DNA of 64,000 nt from Tetradesmus obliquus (GCA_030272155.1 CP126194.1:6811501-6875500); one strand, 5' to 3'. Positions 39,861 to 52,366 are shown, counted from the stretch's first letter. A program made the numbers and translations. Notes: generated by a model not told the origin, from the sequence alone.

Positions 39861-41578
39861 CACATGTGTGTGTTGTCAGGGCAGGCAGAGGGGCACATGA
39901 AGAGGCATGCCTATGAGACGACAGGAGTATAGCTGGGAGAGTCAGAAGCTGACTGCTGCAATGTGTCGTACAGGCTGTAGGACAGGGAATTTTGCGGCAG
40001 GATGTGAGTTCAGACCGTGCAGCAGCACTGGCAAGGGCATAGCAGATGGACCTGCTGTTGCATGCCTGGGCTGCACACCATGCACCATGATTTTACGACG
40101 TTGGACCCGCAGCAATACAAGACCTTGAACTATCATTATCACTGAGAAAAGCAAGGGCTCTGCCAACATGTGCCTCTACTGCTGCTACTGCTTGTCTGCT
40201 GCTGCTGCTGCCGCTGCTGTTTGCTCACTCGTCTTCCTCGGCTGAAAGAGGTGGCAGAATGGACGACAGAGTTTGAAGCGAGGGATCTATGCACATGCTT
40301 GAACTTTGGCGTACAGTTGTGCCTGCTTTTGAAGCATTCAAGCTTTCAGGCGCCAAGCGTGCAGCAAGTTCTGTAGAGTCCAGTCGAGTCCCGCATAGCC
40401 AGAAACATACTCAGTCTAATAACGGGATGTGCCAATGATTCAATGCTGAACGATTGGCCGGTCAGAGCTGCCAGAACCGCGGCAGGGCGCAGGTCTCAAC
40501 TCAAACGGCCAGAAGAGCTCTACTCGCCTTGAGGCGGGCCACTTGCGTACAGGTCGTGCATGCCTCGCACAGTCTAAATACTTGAGCTCCTGTTACAACG
40601 TATGTCGGCCTCGGCGCTGCTTCACTGTGCACCACCAAGCTGCTGCACCACCATCGTAGTGCGAGATCCCAAACATACACCAATGTACATGAACCAGGCC
40701 ACTACTGCTTTAAACCAGCCTACTTTCACACACTCGCTTGTCAAGGCTGTGCTGTAGTCTCAAACTGATATGCAGGTGTTATCTGACTGCATGTCAACAG
40801 TCAACGCGTGCATGTGTTTGTGCTTGCCAGCTGCATGTACAGGAACTTAACACATGGCTGGATGGCCAACTGATGGACACAAAAAGGTCCAGCAATGCCC
40901 TGTGTGCACGCTGTGCTGTGGTAGCGCCAGGACGCACACACCAACTCCAGATGTCCGCTACCCACAATAAGAGTACAAACCAAGCCATGCAGAGCCATGC
41001 AAGAGGCGTGCAAAAACCTGCAGAGCACCTTGTCCGCAACTAGCCCACAATGACTCGCACAAGACATGAACAGCAACTGCAAACATGGCAGATGCCCCGA
41101 GTACGCATGGCTGGTCGCCTGCTGCTCAACAAAATTGTAACAGCTCCTGCTGCTTCCCTCTGCCAGTCAAGAGCCTACACTCTACTGCACAAACAATGAT
41201 GCACACGACTTGCTAACAGATGCACAAAGCTGCCTGCAGTGCAAGCCTGCCCGCCAAACAAACTACGCCAGCAACTGCAGGAGGGCACTGCTAAACAGTC
41301 CGCTGACAAGTCCCGCTGACAAGTCCACTAGACACATGCCAACAGGCGACACACAAGCCGGTGATACGGGCAAAGGGCCCAAACACGGCATTCCTCAGCA
41401 GCATGTCAAACGCAAAAAAAATTCGGCACCTGCTTCACATTGCAGGAGCCATCCAGCTGCAACTGTCCCCAGCTGCTCAATTTCAAGCATACACTCCTCA
41501 AAATTGCCCTCGCACACAAGACCTTCATCAGGCTTCAAAGCACCACAGCAGTACATAGCACCGCAGCAGCACGAGTGT
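39716..41578. other. JMJD6 5' region and malate synthase 3' region
   Basis: Should contain the first exon and promoter of JMJD6 and the 3' UTR of malate synthase. Both genes lie on the minus strand. I could not identify the missing JMJD6 start. No other gene was recognised. Confidence 0.4.
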
Positions 41579-44500
41579 TTACATGCGCGGGCTAGCCCCT
41601 GCTGCCACCACGTGGTCGTAGCAGAGCGTGGTGAGGAAGTCGCTGTAGTCGCCTCCGCTGATGGTGCCAGCCAGCAGCCGCTTCGCCAGGTCAAACTTGG
41701 AGGCAGAGAACTTGGCCTCGCCCAGTTGGCTGCTGCAGCAGCAGCAGCACAGGGCACAGGTCAGAAGGGGACATGGCGTGTGCTGTATTATGACATCCGC
41801 TGCAGACAACGGCCACACACAGGCCAACCCACACCAGGACGGATCTGTTGCCTCCAAGCAGCTTCCTGCAAGCAGCTTCCTACAAGCAGCTTCCTGCAAG
41901 CAGCTTCCTGCAAGCAGCTTCCTGCAAGCAGCTTCCTACAAGCAGCTTCCTGCACGCAGCTTCCTGCAAGCAGAATCCTGCAAGCAGCTTCCTGCAAGCA
42001 CTTTCCTGCAAGCACTTTCCTGCAAGCACTTTCCTGCAAGCGGTTTCCTGCAAGCCCGCCGCCCACCTCCTGAACTTGGCCACCTCCTCCTCCAGGCACT
42101 GCGCCACCCACTCCTTGGTGATCACGCGGCCATTGCTTGTGCGCGCGTTGTGGCGCACCCACTGCCACAGCTGGCTGCGGCTGATCTCTGCTGTGGCCGC
42201 GTCCTCCATGAGGTTGTGGATGGGCACGCAGCCCACGCCGCTGCAGGACAGAACAGACCGGCGGGCAGATGCATGGTGAGGATTGTAAACAGCTGCGAAC
42301 TTGAGTGGTTATATCCAATGTGGCTGCATCATCCATGCAGTTGTGGATCGGAACGCAGCCGACGCCGCTGCAGGACAGAACAGATGGGCAAGCAGAAGCA
42401 GGATGGTAATAGAAGTGAAATGAAGCGGCACTATGCCAGCGCTCCATGTTAGCCAGCCACGTTGGAAGTCGCCTCTACCACATCAACATAAGCATGACAA
42501 AAGTAACAGAATTCCAACGCACCTGAGCCAGCTCTCCATGTAGGCCAGCGCCACGTTGAGGTTGCCCCTCACACCCTCCTCAGTGATGCTGCCAGGGAAG
42601 TTGATGTTGAGCAGGTCTGCTGCGCTCACGCTCACGTCCTCGCGCCGCTTGAACAGTTGGTTGCACTGCAGGAATGGCGAGGCGACAGCAGGGCAGCAGA
42701 GTCAGGCACATGAAAACCTGACATCATGGGTGCTGCCGGTTCTTCTGCATAGCTGTGCCGAGCTAGCACACCCAAAGGGACAGTAAACACTGCTCGCTTG
42801 ACATCCTGCACCGACCTCATGCACCTGCTGCGCCTGTCACATTGCTGCTGGAATCCGGGCAGCACTGCAGTAACACTTTTGTAACAGCGTTTGAATTTCG
42901 CCCCCACCTGTGGCATGTACTTGTTGTACTGCTCCATGGCGATGCCCACCAGGGCGGGGTGTGCCACCCATGAGCCGTCATGGCCCGCAATGGCCTCCCG
43001 CTGCTTGTCAGCACGCACCTACAAACACGCCACATGTTCATCAATACCACAACACAATTGTAAGCCAAGCTCCTGTCTGCCGTGTACAACCCTCACATCT
43101 CAGCAACTAGAGCTGTGCACAAGCACATGCGCACATGCATATGTAGTACAGGCGGCAGCAAATATCGGTGTGGTGGACAGCAGCAGCGCCGCACCTTGGC
43201 CAGTGCCGCCTCGTTGGCTGCTGGGTCTCCCTTGATGGGGATCTGTGCTGCCATGCCGCCCATGGCGTGCACGCCGCGCTTGTGGCAGGTCTTGATCAGC
43301 AGCCGCACATACGAGTCCATGAAGGGGCTCGCCATCGTCACGTCAACCCTGCGCGCAGTTGTGTGTTCATCTGTTTGTTATGCAACAGACATCGTAGCCG
43401 TTGCGATGCACAGCAAGGCACACAAGCAGAGCAGATGCCACTTGCAGGTCCTTGCAAGGAGCAAGAAGCGGCCGTATGCGTCCATGAAGGGGCTGGTCAT
43501 CGTCACATCCACCCTGCAAAGGATTAGGCAACACGAGACGCATTTGTAAAAGCCGTTGCCATGCACAGCGGCGCACAAAAGATAGCATGCACAACAATGC
43601 ATAGAGCACGCCGCTCCTACCAAAACACATCAGCATCAACGCATCGAAGCACACCTCAAAACGCTCCCCGCCCAGAAAACCACCGCTGCGCACCTGTTGG
43701 GCAGCACCTTGTCCGGGTGGTTCCTGAACTTCTTGATGAATGAGAAAATGTAGTCCCAGCGCCCGCAGTTGAGCCCGCTGCTGTGCTGGCGCAGCTCGTA
43801 GATGATCTCCTCCATCTCAAAAGCAGCGGTGATGGTCTCAATCAGCACCGTGGCGCGAATGGTGCCCCGCGGGATGGACAGCATGTCTGCAGGCGGAGCA
43901 CAGGACACAGTGAATAATGGTGCTTCAAGCGCTGCAGTAGTGTGCACGGCCAGCGCCATAGCTGCAGACCGCACGCAGCAACTGCTGCCGCTGCTACTGC
44001 TGCACACCATTAAACCAAACACCCACCCTGTGCCATATTAAACACAATGTTCCGCCGCCGCTGCTGCTGCGGCTGCTGCGGTGCACCCATTCCTCTCCCT
44101 GTTCACCAGCCACCCCGCCTGTGCCAGGCTGAAGGCATCATTCCATAGACAGCTCAACGGGGTCATAGAGCTGCAGACAGCAGGCTGCTGCTGCTGCTGC
44201 TTTGCCCCACTGCAGCGGACCCAATGCAGCGAGGCCTCACCCTGTGCCAGGTTGAAGGCGTCATTCCACAGCCGCGCCTCTAGGTGGCTCTCTGTTTCGA
44301 GCAGTCGAACATACTGCAAGCGATGCTGTGATCATACAGCTGCTCCATCCGCTCCTGCTGCCTGTATCATTCATTCAGTGTACCACTTTCATATGTGTTA
44401 ATTAACCAGCCACTCACCCTGTGCCAGGTTGAAGGCGTCGTTCCACAGCCGCGCTTCCAGGTGGCTCTCCATCTTGGGCAGGTAGAAGTAGGGGCCGATG

Positions 44501-46426
44501 CCCGCAGCCAGGCTCTGGCGCGCATTGTGGAAGAAGTAGAGCCCAAAGTCAAACAGGCTGGCGCTGGCCGGCTCGCCGTCAACCATCAGGTGCTTCTCCT
44601 CCATGTGCCAGCCGCGCGGCCGCACCTGCGCGGGCAAGCAAGCAATGTTACCAGCAAGCAACAGAGAATATGGTCAGCGTTGGGGTGCGATCAGTACACA
44701 GTAGCTGACAGCAGCAGATGCTTCTCCTCCATGTGCCAGCGGCGCAGGCGCACCTGCGAGGGCAAGCAAGCAACAATAGAGCAAGCAGCAGAGAGAATGA
44801 ATAAACTTGGGGCGCGTACATACTACACAGCTGCTGACGGCAGCGGGTGCTTCTCCTGCATGTGCCGGCAGCGCGGGCGCACCTGCGCGGGCAAGCAAGC
44901 AAACAATAGCAGGAGGAGGCCAAGCTTGTGGAGGGACTGCGGTTGGTTGCTGATCGGGTGGTGCTGCATGTAGAACGCCATTCCTGCAGCAACCTGCAAC
45001 ACGAATGCACTTGCACAGCTGCACCAGCAACACCGCTGCTGACCTCAGCAGCAGCAGGGGTGCAGCAACGCCAGCAGCTGCGTCAACAGCACACAGCAGG
45101 TCAGCAGGGCAACGCCTCCCCGGCCACAGCACCAACAGCACACGACAGAACCCCACATACGCTATGCGACACAGCAGCAGCATCGCCAGCTCACCAGCAG
45201 TGTTGCCAGCTGGTTCTCTGGGCCCAGGCGGTACTGCTTGCCGTTGGGTGCATCGAAGACGATGGTGCGGCGGTTAGCGTCTCTCAGGTTGACCTGGCCA
45301 TCCATGTTGTTGGCCCAGGTGGGCGCGTTGGAGTCTGTTGTGTGGGGCGTGTTTGGGGTTTGCAGGTGCAGTGAGGCAGGGGTGAGTGAGGCAGGGATGA
45401 GTGTGTGATGTGTGGAGGTGCTGCTGTGAGCAAAATCAACTGCTGCTGGGTTCCTGGTAGCACTTGCTAGGCATGCAGCAGGGGTGTGTCAGGTCAAAAC
45501 AGATGCAGGTCAACAGAAGGTCACTTTGTGCTATTTGACCCAACAATTCAAGTGCCAAAATAAGATCAGACGTGCTCAAAGAGTGGTAAGTTTAGCTGCT
45601 GCTGCAAGTGCCTAGGGGCTTCCTGCGTGTGCGTTGACAGTGTGTGGGTTGCTGCTAGCCAGACACCCAGGGCGCCTCTTCTGCAGCAGCAATGCCAGCC
45701 GCTCCGGCAATCAGGCAGCATGCGCACTGGCGTAGAGCTTCCCATTTGCTTCCTCAACCTCTACTGCACGTTGTCTGTGCCTGGCCTGACCGTTGCCTTG
45801 TCACCAACATGGCTGATTCGGCCGTTCGCTGCCGTTTGGCTGACGTACTACTGCTGTGCTGCGGGCTCACCCTCGAAGTCTGCCATGAAGCAGGATGCAC
45901 CGCTGTTGAGTGCGTTAATAACCATCTTGCGGTCCACTGGGCCCGTAATCTCCACACGACGATCCACAAGGCCGGGAGCTGGCGGTGCTCCCTGCCACGT
46001 CGGATCATCGCGGATGTTGGCTGTCTGGGGCAGGAAGTCTGCAACGTAAATGTATAAGTTTGACTTAATGATTGGTGCGCATCTGCTGCTGGCGATCAGG
46101 CTGCCACCAACAGAGTGCCAGGTTGACAAACAGTCATCAGCAGTAATGCACGTGTATTCTAAGCCATGTCTTGTCCCTGCCGACTCCGAGATGCAATAAA
46201 ACTGATCTGAGTTTATCTGGTTTGCCCTTGCTGTCTTACCTGGCAGCTGCCCAGCATCGATTTCATACTGGCGCATCACCCTGCGGTGCAGCAGCTCCTT
46301 GCGCCTGCCATTGAAGCAGCGGTGCAATGTAGCCACGAAGCGCTGTGCCTCGACCGTCAAGATCTCTGCATGCTCAGCTGTGCAGGTCCCGAGCACCTGA
46401 ACTCCCGGAGCACACTGGATAGGCAT
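41579..46426 (-). CDS. MS: Malate synthase (A type, glyoxylate cycle)
   Basis: Condenses glyoxylate and acetyl-CoA to malate, allowing growth on acetate or lipids. Minus-strand exons: 46426-46240, 46038-45871, 45334-45195, 44625-44418, 43886-43694, 43348-43195, 43018-42908, 42665-42523, 42240-42067 and 41729-41579; phases agree, 542 residues, close to E. coli MS-A (533). Diagnostic segments are [94 protein letters not shown] and [21 protein letters not shown] prefer the ATG at 46426 ([13 protein letters not shown]), where family similarity begins; the in-frame ATG at 46594 would add 56 residues. The protein ends ASPRM, a tripeptide resembling but not identical to common PTS1 signals. The last acceptor is a NAGNAG pair (41729 or 41732). 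Introns are full of exon copies. Confidence 0.96.
41855..42058 (-). repeat. 14-bp minisatellite in the last malate synthase intron
   Basis: About 14 units of a 14-bp repeat (CAGCTTCCTGCAAG on the plus strand, a few variants) fill most of the intron 41730-42066. On the sense strand each unit reads CTTGCAGGAAGCTG, that is a potential TTGCAG|G acceptor every 14 bases. There are no spacers, so it is not a CRISPR array. Confidence 0.92.
42290..44900 (-). repeat. Partial exon-junction copies in malate synthase introns
   Basis: The start of exon 42240 (GVGCVPIHN region plus acceptor) is copied at about 42330-42385. The start of exon 43348 ([13 protein letters not shown]) is copied at about 43478-43520. 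The end of exon 44625-44418 ([17 protein letters not shown]) is copied at about 44238-44310 and, more diverged, 44110-44165. The start of exon 44625 ([13 protein letters not shown]) is copied at about 44715-44760 and 44840-44890, each preceded by the same GGGCAAGCAAGC stretch on the plus strand. Confidence 0.87.
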
Positions 46427-46594
46427 GGCTGCTGTCTGAGTGTGCTGCACAGTGTCTGTCCAGCTTGTTTGCGTGCTCGATAATACCTCGGATGCCACGG
46501 CCGTCTCAGGCTTTGGAGGCTCAGCCTGAGTGTGTAACAGTGGGTGCGAGGGAGTCGAACAGACACTACCAGTTCTCATGTGATGAAATAGCAT

Positions 46595-47862
46595 AATTCA
46601 TCACTTCTTCGCACGCTGATGGCTTGAAACCCCGTTCAATGAGGCATTTCTGATGAGTCGCTAAAAATTGTGAAGGAGCACGAAGGATCAACCCAGCCCA
46701 TTGGGTAATTCTGGCATTGACCGATGTCTGCTTACCAGGGCAGATCCTCTGAGACTGGACATGCAGACACGGCGGTCATTACTGATTTTTGATGACTGTT
46801 TCATGGGTGTTGCCTTGAGCTGTGGCTGGTGCGATCGCCTAGAGGACAGCACTACCCTGTTGCTGCTGCAGCTGTTGATAAGAGCAAACATCTTCTCCTG
46901 AACTTGCGATTCGTAGTAAAAATGGTGGTTATAGTACTTTGGTGCGTGTAACTCAGCTATTCTAGGTAGTACACGATGGTGGGCGTTTTTGTCATTGTCA
47001 CACTTATCTTGAGATATGTACAGCAAGTCTGCTCCCGCTCAGCGGTTATCGTACCTACATGTTTTATCCATAAGTTGTGGTTTTCAGTCTCCGCATCCAT
47101 GAGGCGCCAGTGGTGTGACCCTGTCAGGGAAGAATGGCGCGCTTTTGACACCGCGGAAGCCCTCCGCCCATCAGCCTTCCGTGGGCCAGTGGAGGCCAAA
47201 ACTTGCAATTCAACGGCATCAGTTAAACTTGTTGCAGGCCCTGCTCAACACAAGTCCAGGTCCGGCATGCACCACAACAGCAACTTGGCAGCAGCTGCTG
47301 TGACAATTGATTGCAAGTTCCAACTTGGCAGCATGCATTCGGCTGCCTTGATGCTGCCGCCAGCCCTGGGTCTGCTGCTGCGCTGAGCGCTGTGCAGGCA
47401 CATGCCTTGTCTAGAATTCGTCATTTTGTTTGTTTAGAATTCGTCATTTTACATGCAGGCATCCACACACCGCCAAGGTTCAGCGGTGTCAAACTTTGTG
47501 GCACAACGTGTAAAGTGAAAACTCCCCCTTTACAACTGTGTCAACGTTCAGCACATTGCGCAGCACGCGTTGCACTGCTCTGTCAGAACGTGATAAGGCG
47601 CATGGCTCGCCATGCGCTTCAGCGAACAGCTGCGGCCCCACTGCTGCCTCTCCCCTGGTGGCACAACCAGACATGCATGGCTCGCACCAAAGACAGGTTG
47701 GCGGATGACTGACCCCAGCATCACGTTCCCGAATGAGGCAATCTCTTTTTTTGTTACCAGGGGTGATCCTACTGTCGCTCGCTATGTCAAATTCCCAGCA
47801 AAAGCTGCAGGTAAGAAAATGTATAGTACAGAAAAGCTGCATTTCTGCGGCGCAGCTGTTGC
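46595..47862. other. Malate synthase promoter and GST 3' region
   Basis: Head of the malate synthase gene facing the tail of the GST gene, both on the minus strand. TTACA (minus-strand TGTAA) occurs at about 47528 and 47448, possible GST poly(A) signals. Open frames here have no recognisable domain. Confidence 0.4.
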
Positions 47863-49098
47863 TCACAGGCGGGCGGCTGGCTTTGCCGCTGCTGCTGCTG
47901 CTAGCCGAGCTACAGCCGCAGCCAGCTTGCCGTGCGCCTCATCATACAGCGCCGGCACCACCGCTGCCCGCACTGCCGCCATCCACTGGCGCACTATGGG
48001 GTGTGGCGCCAGCAGCTGCTCCAGCTGCGGTTGACTGGGCTCAGCCACCATCATCCTGCAACAAGTAAGTGTGCATATGCGCAGGCAGCGAGCGCGACAT
48101 CAAATTACGGGGCTCGTGCATAGCAATCGGGTGTAACATGATGAATTCTATACAAAGCCAGGATAGCCAGGAGGCGGGTGTGGCGCCAGCAGCTGCTGCA
48201 GCCACCATCATCCTGCAACAACAGCGCGCACACACTAGAAGATCTACCATGTGTTTGTGCTTGATAGTGGAGTATGGAGTAGCATGTGTGTGGGGAGCCA
48301 GCAGCTGCTCCAGTTGAGGCTGGCTGGGCTCAGCCACCATCATCCTGCAACAAGTAAGTGTTCATACGCCCAGGCAGCAAGCGCGACATCAAATGATGGG
48401 GCTCGTGGACAGCAATCGGGTGTGGCGCCAGCAGCTGCTGCAGCCACCATCGTCCTGCAACAACAGCGCACACACACCGAAATATCTACCATGTGTTTGT
48501 GCTTGATAGTGGCGTATGAATTCGCATGTGGGTGGGGCGCTGGCAGCTGCTCCAGCTGAGGCTGACTGGGCTCAGCCACCATCATCCTGCAGCGACAACA
48601 GCGTGAACAACTGTGCAGCCAGCGAGCAGGATACTGCAGGATGTGTCTTTGACTATGGTGATCTCAGCGCTGGTCTTGTTACGACGCAAAAAGATCGGTG
48701 GTGTGTTTGTGCTCAATACTGTGAACACTGGGTTGGCAATTGGGTGGGGCGCCAGCAGCTGCTCCAGCTGCGGCGGACTAGGCTCAGCCACCATCATCCT
48801 GCAAACACATTGTGCACAAATGCGCAGCAAGCCAGCAGGGAGTTTGTGGTGTAGATCAAAGGTGTTATTGACAGACGTTTTTGACATGCGTAACTGCTCA
48901 AGGATGCACTATATTGTTATTTGTTAGCTGACCAAGGCATGCTGCGTCCGTGCAATCAACAGCTATCCCACCTCAACTGCTCCAGGTCACACACGCACAG
49001 CAGGTCTGGCGTTGACACCTGCTGCCCTGTCATGAAGGGCCGGCTGCCACCCCCCAGCCAGTAGGACTCCAGGTCCTTCAGTGCCTGCTGCAGCACCT

Positions 49099-49149
<51 letters not shown>

Positions 49150-49472
49150 GCGGCAGCAGCAGCGGGGGCGGCGCGTTGCAGCTTGGGAGTGCCATGCTGT
49201 GATGCAACAGTGTTGGACACTTGACCACAGTCTCGCGTTGCTGTGTCAGGCAGAGGCCTCTGCACAGCCGCATAGCTTTGATTCCTTCTGCAGCTGCAGC
49301 ACGCGTGGCTGTGAATAAATGTTTGCTTGAAGGGTGCCATGCTGCTTTTGCACATCTGCACGCATGCATGCTGGCCCCTGGGCAGGAAGCAGCGCTGCTG
49401 CTGCTGCTGCCGCCCACCTTGAGTCCATCTGCAGCAACCTGCGGCACCGCAGGCACCTTGAACACGCGGGGG

Positions 49473-49518
<46 letters not shown>

Positions 49519-50075
49519 CCACAGGCAGCCGGGACCTAGTAGGTGTTTGTGATGCAATGCATGCGAGGTAAACAGCTTCACGGCAGCTGCAGCCTGCCAC
49601 ACTGCATTGCCCCGGCTAATTATACCATAGCTTGTCAATTGTCCAGTAAAGCAGCGGCAAACAAAGTTACATCGGCAACAGCAGAACCGTAGACACTCGC
49701 CATGTATGGGTGCGGGACTTATTTGATTTGCATTCACCCTCTGCAAGTCGTCCACACAGGTATGTTAACCTTTACTTTACTTTTACAGCAAGTTAGCTTT
49801 GAACACAGCACCCACACACGATCTCTCACCTATCACTGTGTGGAACACCAGCCGCATGCATCCAGCTCGAATGTTCAGGTGCTGCCAGTGCACCGCAGAC
49901 TCATACACCGCCCTGCGCTGCTGCTCCTGCTGCTGCTGGTGTGCTGCCGCCTGGCCACTGCTGCTGCTGCTGCTGCCCGGGTGCCAGTTGTCTGGCAGGC
50001 TGTACTTGTCACAAAGATAAGCCATGATGGCTGCTGACTCTGGCAGGCGCAAATCGCCATCCACCAGGAACGGCA

Positions 50076-50145
<70 letters not shown>

Positions 50146-51296
50146 ACAGCAGCAGCAGCAACAACAGGATATTGAGACGGCACCAAAGCCTAGGGATGAG
50201 AGGTACCAAGCAATAGTGGACAGTAAAATGCAGTCGAGAAGTTGCGGAGAGGGGGCATGAGGGGGTGCAAGTATCTATTTCCGAGTGCTGAATGCAGTGC
50301 TAGCTTGCGGCAGCAGGACAAGTGCAGCATGCAATGCGCCTGCCAGGGTGCACCATGGCGCTGCTGCCAGCCGTGCTGCTGTTGCTGCTGCTGGTAAGGC
50401 ACAGCTCTGGCGAGAAGGCTCAGAGACCAGCTACAGACTTCAATGCACATGCTGCAAGTGGGCGTGCATTGCGTCATCTGCTGTCACCTACCTCTGCTGC
50501 CACAGCCCGTCCTGAGCACACTGCACATGCCTTCACTGCTTGCTTCATTGTGCAATTCTTAATACTATCAGCTGCAGGCTGGCTGAGCCGCTTGCTGCTG
50601 CTGCTGCTGCCAGCAGCGCCCACATTGCCATGAGAATGGTAATCTAGGTATAGGTGACGCATTACCACCAGTGCACTACGGCTATTTCACACGATGCAGT
50701 GTCTGCTGCTGTTGACACTCTTGGAGAGTTCAAAGAGTACTGCTTACCTTGCCCAGGGGGTTGATGTGCAGGTAGGCTGGCTTCTTGTGCTCCCCTTTGT
50801 CAAGCCGGATCATCTGCACATCCACTGGCAGGCCATGCTTCCTGCAAGAGCGGGAAAAATGCTTGAAAATGGCGCTTGTGTAGCTCATGGCACTAGCAGA
50901 GTGCACTGCAAAGACAGCAAAAATGCACACCTAGTAACTGTGTAGCACTGTCTGATGCGTGTGTCGGCAGTTGGAATGAGGCTGCGCTGATAATGCACGC
51001 CATGTTGGGGAGTGTGCAGATCCACAGCCAATACTGCCTCCCTGCAGGACATCAGGCTGCAGCGATGCAGCCCCTGAGCTGCTGATCTTGTGATATCAAC
51101 CTTGCTGTTACATAATTTTAAGCACTGTGTGCTCTAACTGGGCGTGCTGGTGGCTGCTGCTGTGATGCTGCAGCATTGCAACAGCTGCCCATGTGCACGC
51201 ACATGGGCAGCCTGGCAGGCAGCAGCTGGCTCACTTGCAAAGGATGTAGCAGGCCCGGCTGGGCTGGCTCATCAAGTCTATGTACAGCGTAGGCAT
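47863..51296 (-). CDS. GSTT: Glutathione S-transferase, theta class
   Basis: Conjugates glutathione to electrophiles, probably cytosolic. Minus-strand exons: 51296-51235, 50841-50748, 50076-49830, 49473-49418, 49096-48972 and 48055-47863, in phase, 258 residues. The short first exon MPTLYIDLMSQPSRACYILC was found by looking for the class motif; Ser10 in MSQPSRA aligns with the catalytic Ser of theta GSTs. The thioredoxin-fold domain continues with KKHGLPVDV, INPLGKVPFLVDGD and ESAAIMAYL. The helical domain has SAVHWQHLNIRAGCMRLVF, LKDLESYWLGGGSRPFMTG and LLCVCDLEQLR. The C-terminal exon is Ala-rich. A Ser/Gln-rich insert (SSSSSSGQAAAHQQQQEQQ) replaces part of the usual link before the helical domain. 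CTG runs precede three acceptors. Copies of the last exon's start fill the last intron. Confidence 0.92.
48170..48805 (-). repeat. Copies of the GST last-exon start in its upstream intron
   Basis: Segments matching the start of exon 48055 (acceptor, MMVAEPSQPQLEQLLAPHP) recur at about 48300-48350, 48535-48595 and 48750-48800, with partial versions at about 48178-48220 and 48420-48465. Some are linked to a longer duplicated block (the AGGCAGCGAGCGCGACATC region near 48080 and 48375), so larger units were duplicated. Only the copy at 48055 continues into the rest of the C-terminal domain. Confidence 0.87.
49100..49147 (-). repeat. (CTG)16 on the GST sense strand before exon 49096
   Basis: CAG on the plus strand. 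It ends at the acceptor CTGCAG of exon 49096-48972. A further CTG (sense) run at about 49478-49515 precedes exon 49473. Confidence 0.92.
50081..50166 (-). repeat. Interrupted CTG run before GST exon 50076
   Basis: Plus-strand CAG run with a few CAA interruptions, hence CTG/TTG on the GST sense strand, ending in the GCCAG acceptor of exon 50076-49830. Confidence 0.92.
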
Positions 51297-51736
51297 CGTG
51301 TAAATAGTCTGGCTGTTGCTGCGGACAGTCGTGTACAGGCCTGTAGCTCAGATGGGGCTCCTTTGCTGTGTCAGCAAACTAGCTGGTCGAAAGCCTGCTT
51401 TGTCGATCCTATGGCAACACCTGCGCTTATCCAGAAGATATTGCTGCGGTGCAGCTACGCTCAACGTGCAGCAGATGCAGCGAACGAAGCACCTTTGCCC
51501 GTGTTCGCACTGTTAAGTAACAAGGCAGTACTCATCTCACGTCGATCTTTGTAATTGTGCGTATAGTCGCATATGCACAAAACCTGCTGATAGCTATCTG
51601 CTCATTGTTTCGCACTTCTAGATCTTGAACATTGCCCACTCTCTGCACCTGCCACTGCTGTTGTTGCTGTCGACGTGTCCGCAGCTTCGTGCCGTGCGAG
51701 ATTTTGACGACATAAGCAGCACACAAACATAAAACA
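51297..51736. promoter_or_regulatory. Compact divergent promoter region, GSTT / UROS
   Basis: Only about 440 bases separate the two inferred start codons on opposite strands, so both promoters and 5' UTRs must share this space. No named element was recognised. Confidence 0.55.
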
Positions 51737-52366
51737 ATGCAGTGCTTGCGGCAGCAAACATTGCAGCCCTTCCGGGCGCACAGGCAGACCAGCAGCAGAG
51801 CAGTAGCAGGTACTGCAGTGGAGCATGCTGCCCATTACCTCCTACCCTACTGATGCTGATGCACTGCATCTTACAAACTGCGGAAACTCTATCTTAAACA
51901 TTCAATCATTATATGTCTCGATACCTTGGTCGTTTTGCAGTGCGGGTGCGCTGTGCAGCTGGCGCGCCAACAGTGGTGGTGACGCGTGAGCATGGCAAGA
52001 ATGGCAAACTCATGGCAGCCCTCAGCAAGCACAGCATCCAGTGTGTGGAGCTGCCGCTGATAGAACACGCCCCAGGGCCCGACAGGTGAGCAGCAGCAGC
52101 AGCAGGAAGAGGAACCAGTGCTGCACCTGGCAAGTGCCTGTGCTTTGTGCCATTTTGCAGACACGCAGCTCAGCACAGCAGTTGAGTGACACATTGCAGC
52201 GTTGAAGCAGCATGTTGCAGCCTCGTATCTGGAGTGTCGGCTGGTCAGGCATTGCAGTGCACAGCCCTGTCAGCAGCTGCTTGCTTGAGACACGGGTAGG
52301 CCGCGTATGCCAGTGCTCAGCATGTATCCTTGCTAGCAACTCGGCTGCTGCCATGTACCATATAGC

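Noticed and set aside
41855-42058. CRISPR-like regular repeats
   Set aside because: Head-to-tail 14-bp units without spacers inside a nuclear intron; a minisatellite.
46540-46570. tRNA-like T-arm (GTTCGACTCCC on the minus strand)
   Set aside because: No matching acceptor, D-arm or anticodon stem around it, and it lies in the region upstream of the malate synthase start.
50633-50668. Minus-strand MVMRHLYLDYHS, resembling the N-terminus of a theta GST
   Set aside because: It lies downstream of the KHGLPVDV exon in transcript order and does not continue into SQPSRA. The in-phase first exon MPTLYIDLMSQPSRA at 51296-51235 explains the N-terminus.
51187-51212. Short hairpin CTGCCCATGTGC / GCACATGGGCAG
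   Set aside because: A real inverted repeat, but only about 12 bp and in the first GST intron; too short to claim a function.
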